Assembly: GCA_029260795.1 (NCBI GenBank)
Contig: JAJDCO010000015.1
Location: 62,001-126,000, forward strand
Origin: Planctomycetota bacterium
Lineage (GTDB): Bacteria; Planctomycetota; OFTM77
DNA: 64,000 nt
Reading direction: 5' to 3'
The position numbers and the translations under genes were made by a program. Positions 63,843-64,000 of the stretch are shown one piece after another. The notes under the pieces are model-generated. The model saw only the letters and a list, made by a program, of their open reading frames with translations, was not told the origin of the DNA and did not search any database. Within the stretch, counting starts at the first letter, position 1, and each line of letters opens with the position of its first letter.

Positions 63843-64000
63843 CGATCGAGCTCCTTTCTCAGGGTCTCGCGAGCCGCATGCGCATGAGCGCGTGCCGTGC
63901 TTGCCTCGATCCCGAGTGTGCGGGCGATGTCGTCGTAAGGGCGGCCCTCGAGATCCCGAAGAATCGCGACGTCCCGCTGACGAGGAGGCAGTGCCAGGAC
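63827..64000 (-). CDS. ECF sigma factor, C-terminal part (cut by window edge)
   Basis: Only the last 57 residues are in the window; the gene continues past 64000. They are sigma region 4: LPPRQRDVAILRDLEGRPYD then DIARTLGIEASTARAHAHA, a helix-turn-helix that binds the -35 element. It overlaps the anti-sigma gene start by 16 bp. Together with that gene and the secretin-domain gene it forms a regulatory operon. Confidence 0.9.
   Translation of the reverse strand, partial: VLALPPRQRDVAILRDLEGRPYDDIARTLGIEASTARAHAHAARETLRKELDRWKRG

Overview
This is a high-GC (roughly two-thirds G+C) bacterial chromosome segment that is coding almost throughout. The organism is Gram-negative: it carries an outer-membrane TamA/TamB pair and several lipoproteins with lipobox cysteines. 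It also shows tightly packed operons with many 4-bp ATGA overlaps, large exported HEAT-repeat, YVTN-propeller and Ig-domain proteins, a TIGR03790 protein, a TRL-family lipoprotein and two ECF sigma-factor loci. Together these suggest a Planctomycetota-like or related environmental phylum. That placement is inferred from gene content only; no rRNA gene is present to prove it. I see no tRNA, rRNA, CRISPR array, insertion sequence or prophage.

Layout, left to right. (1) 1-5875: the end of tamB overlapping tamA (beta-barrel export), then a class II DAHP synthase for the shikimate pathway. A block of three tandem GC-rich repeats follows (about 5.9-6.2 kb). (2) 6450-9957, minus: a peptidase M16 pair (one subunit with, one without, the zinc motif) overlapping miaA (tRNA modification). 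(3) 10235-11059: an exported LolA-like protein with its own promoter. (4) 20095 down to 11096, minus: a long operon behind a good sigma70-type promoter, ubiE-CPBP protease-ubiX-ubiA-holA-mutL, ending in a GH42-like glycosidase that overlaps mutL. It mixes quinone synthesis with DNA replication and repair. (5) 20277-22907, minus: a YVTN-propeller lipoprotein with a clear terminator. (6) 23645-27135, plus: ruvB, a SpoIID-like protein, tgt. (7) 27194-36986: an SH3/coiled-coil protein, a START-like protein plus a small membrane protein, larC, HEAT and metzincin-like secreted proteins, and a NUDIX hydrolase. (8) 37069-43262: yceH, grxD-bolA (Fe-S handling), HEAT, radical SAM, an acidic unknown, and a TIGR03790 protein.

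(9) 43643-44472: an ECF sigma factor with a tiny membrane partner. (10) 50440 down to 44646, minus: a four-gene carbohydrate operon (two Gfo/Idh/MocA oxidoreductases, an ADP-ribosylglycohydrolase-fold protein, an alpha/alpha-barrel glycosidase-like protein). This is the best candidate in the window for an uncharacterised pathway. (11) 50567-52007: an SDR and an ankyrin protein. (12) 52270-58677: three consecutive peptidases (S10, M1, S9/DPP-IV type), an apparent peptide-catabolism module. (13) 58749-61596: an outer lipoprotein with a zinc-ribbon membrane protein, a TRL lipoprotein, and a hypothetical exported protein. (14) 61775-62245: a globin-fold protein that appears to have lost its haem ligands. 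(15) 64000 down to 62479: an ECF sigma factor (cut by the window edge), an anti-sigma factor, and an exported protein with secretin N-domains but no secretin pore.

Two intergenic loci (50.5 kb and 58.7 kb) share a degenerate GTTCAACGTT-type repeat. Where coordinates differ from the longest open frame, the start was chosen from ribosome-binding sites, operon overlaps and family alignment recalled from knowledge. No database search was run.
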